Positions 5,466-6,978 of a stretch of 6,978 nt of DNA are shown one piece after another. The stretch is from JBBROS01 sp043748985 (GTDB lineage Bacteria; Pseudomonadota; Alphaproteobacteria; Acetobacterales; Acetobacteraceae), in assembly GCA_043748985.1 (NCBI GenBank), contig JAYVEG010000034.1, positions 1-6,978 of the forward strand, written 5' to 3'. Position numbers and translations under genes: made by a program. Position 1 is the first letter of the stretch. Every line of letters starts with the position of its first letter. Under the pieces are notes generated by a model. That model made no database searches and was not told where the DNA came from. It saw only the letters and a program-made list of their open reading frames with translations.

Positions 5466-6978
5466 ATGGCATCAGCCTCGACCGCCCTCCTCGACCGTAC
5501 TGCCGACCACGGTATGGAAGACTTTGCATCGCTCCTCGAAGAGACACTCGGCCGTGAAAACGGCTTCGAAGGCTCGGTCGTCACCGGCCGCGTCATCCGC
5601 CTTACCGACGAATACGCCATCGTCGACGTCGGCCTGAAAAGCGAAGGGCGCGTCGCGCTCAAGGAATTCGGCGCCCCCGGCCAGCCCCCCGAGGTCAAGC
5701 CCGGCGACAACATCGACCTCTTCGTCGAGCGCTACGAAGACCGCGACGGCTCCATCGTCCTCAGCCGCGAGAAGGCCCGCCGCGAAGAAGCCTGGACCAA
5801 CCTCGAAAAAGCCTTCGAAGCCCAGATCCGCGTCAACGGCACCATCTACGGCCGCGTCAAGGGCGGTTTCACCGTCGATCTCGGCGGCGCCGTCGCCTTC
5901 CTCCCCGGCAGCCAGGTCGACATCCGTCCCGTCCGCGACGTCGGCCCCCTCATGGGCACGCCGCAGCCCTTCCAGATCCTCAAGATGGACCGCGCCCGCG
6001 GCAACATCGTCGTCTCCCGCCGCGCCGTCCTCGAAGAGACCCGCGCCGAGCAGCGCAGCGAGCTGATCCAGGGCCTCAAGGAAGGCATGATCCTCGACGG
6101 CGTCGTCAAGAACATCACCGACTATGGCGCCTTCGTCGACCTCGGCGGCGTCGATGGACTGCTGCACGTCACCGACATCGCCTGGCGCCGCATCAACCAT
6201 CCCTCCGAAGCCCTCCAGATCGGCCAGGCCGTCCGCGTCCAGGTCATCCGCTTCAACAGCGAGACCCAGCGCATCAGCCTCGGCATGAAGCAGCTCGAGG
6301 CCGACCCGTGGGAAGGCGTCGCCGCCAAGTACCCGCCCGGCGCCAAGTACTCCGGCCGCGTCACCAACATCACCGACTACGGCGCCTTCGTGGAGCTGGA
6401 GCCCGGTGTCGAAGGTCTCGTGCACGTCAGCGAGATGTCCTGGACCAAGAAGAACGTCCACCCCGGCAAGATCGTCGCCACCAGCCAGGAAGTCGACGTG
6501 CTGGTCCTCGACGTCGACAGCTCCAAGCGCCGCATCTCGCTCGGCCTCAAGCAGGTCCAGCGTAACCCCTGGGAGCAGTTCCAGGAAGAACACCCCGTCG
6601 GCACCGAGGTCGAGGGCGAGGTTCGCAACATCACCGAGTTCGGCCTGTTCATCGGCCTCACCGCCGACATCGACGGCATGGTCCACATGTCCGACCTGTC
6701 CTGGGACGAGCAGGGCGAGCTGGCCATCGCCAACTACGAGAAGGGCGCGATGGTCAAGGCCAAGGTCCTCGACATCGATCCCGAGAAGGAGCGCATCAGC
6801 CTCGGCATCAAGCAGCTGCATGATGACCCGGCCGCCGACACCCTCAGCCGCGTCCACAAGAACGACGTCGTCACCTGCGTGGTGACCGCCGTTCAGGCCA
6901 ACGGCATCGAGGTCCAGGTGGACGGCGTCCTCACCGGCTTCATCCGCCGCGCCGAGCTGGCGCGGGAAAAGTCGGAGC
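5466..6978 (+). CDS. rpsA: Ribosomal protein S1, 3'-truncated by window edge
   Basis: S1 binds the 30S subunit and mRNA leaders and helps translation start, especially on weak or structured ribosome-binding sites. The frame is open from 5466 to the window end without a stop, giving 504 of an expected 560-570 residues. After a short acidic N-terminus (LLEETLG, 23-29) come OB-fold S1 domains at roughly 35-102, 119-186, 206-274, 293-363 and 379-450, and a sixth starting near 464 and cut off. Domain 2 has GRVKGGFTVDLGGAVAFLPG (129-148), the ribosome-binding-type degenerate domain; domains 3-5 have the RNA-binding pattern, such as NITDYGAFVDLGG...GLLHVTDIAW. The ATG at 5466 is chosen because it precedes the conserved N-terminus; the in-frame ATG at 5514 has no ribosome-binding site. 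The downstream neighbour is expected to be ihfB, outside this window. Confidence 0.97.
   Translation, partial: MASASTALLDRTADHGMEDFASLLEETLGRENGFEGSVVTGRVIRLTDEYAIVDVGLKSEGRVALKEFGAPGQPPEVKPGDNIDLFVERYEDRDGSIVLSREKARREEAWTNLEKAFEAQIRVNGTIYGRVKGGFTVDLGGAVAFLPGSQVDIRPVRDVGPLMGTPQPFQILKMDRARGNIVVSRRAVLEETRAEQRSELIQGLKEGMILDGVVKNITDYGAFVDLGGVDGLLHVTDIAWRRINHPSEALQIGQAVRVQVIRFNSETQRISLGMKQLEADPWEGVAAKYPPGAKYSGRVTNITDYGAFVELEPGVEGLVHVSEMSWTKKNVHPGKIVATSQEVDVLVLDVDSSKRRISLGLKQVQRNPWEQFQEEHPVGTEVEGEVRNITEFGLFIGLTADIDGMVHMSDLSWDEQGELAIANYEKGAMVKAKVLDIDPEKERISLGIKQLHDDPAADTLSRVHKNDVVTCVVTAVQANGIEVQVDGVLTGFIRRAELAREKSE

Noticed and set aside
5472..6857. Long minus-strand open frame (461 codons) opposite rpsA
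   Set aside because: Antisense shadow of a clear S1 gene; repetitive Asp/Gly/Ala/Val composition mirrors the S1 repeats.

Overview
This is a GC-rich (visibly about 65-70 % G+C) chromosomal stretch from what looks like an alphaproteobacterium, probably in the Rhodospirillales/Acetobacteraceae area. The evidence is the gene order aroA-cmk-rpsA, a class II AroA, an alphaproteobacterial-style ribosomal protein S1, and a divergently transcribed TIGR02300 (FYDLN acid) protein, a family I know only from this class. The lineage call is inference from gene content, not a search result.

Layout. Positions 1-2168 hold two co-oriented, overlapping genes: the 3' part of hldE (bifunctional heptose kinase/adenylyltransferase of ADP-heptose and LPS core synthesis) and an AGE-family sugar epimerase/isomerase, joined by an ATGA stop/start overlap. 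A GC-rich hairpin and a degenerate dispersed palindromic repeat fill 2171-2278. On the minus strand at 2310-2648 lies the TIGR02300 zinc-ribbon/acidic-tail protein, convergent with the epimerase and divergent from aroA.

From 2764 to the right edge all genes run on the plus strand: aroA (EPSP synthase, shikimate pathway), a 590-bp gap, cmk (CMP kinase, pyrimidine nucleotides), a 153-bp leader, and rpsA (ribosomal protein S1, truncated by the window edge in its sixth S1 domain). The aroA-cmk gap is the only non-routine part. It holds a locally AT-rich palindrome flanked by two degenerate CTCTGCG-type arrays (a dispersed-repeat signature), then a probable 86-residue unrecognised small protein with a good ribosome-binding site, an amphipathic helix and a 12-bp tandem repeat coding for a tetrapeptide repeat.

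Overall this is mostly a conserved housekeeping region joining envelope sugar synthesis, aromatic amino acid synthesis, nucleotide metabolism and translation. I see no defence system, CRISPR, prophage, transposase, tRNA or rRNA. The points worth a second look are the small ORF, the repeat elements, the sub-genic shift in leucine codon choice within cmk, the hldE-epimerase coupling, and the structured rpsA leader.
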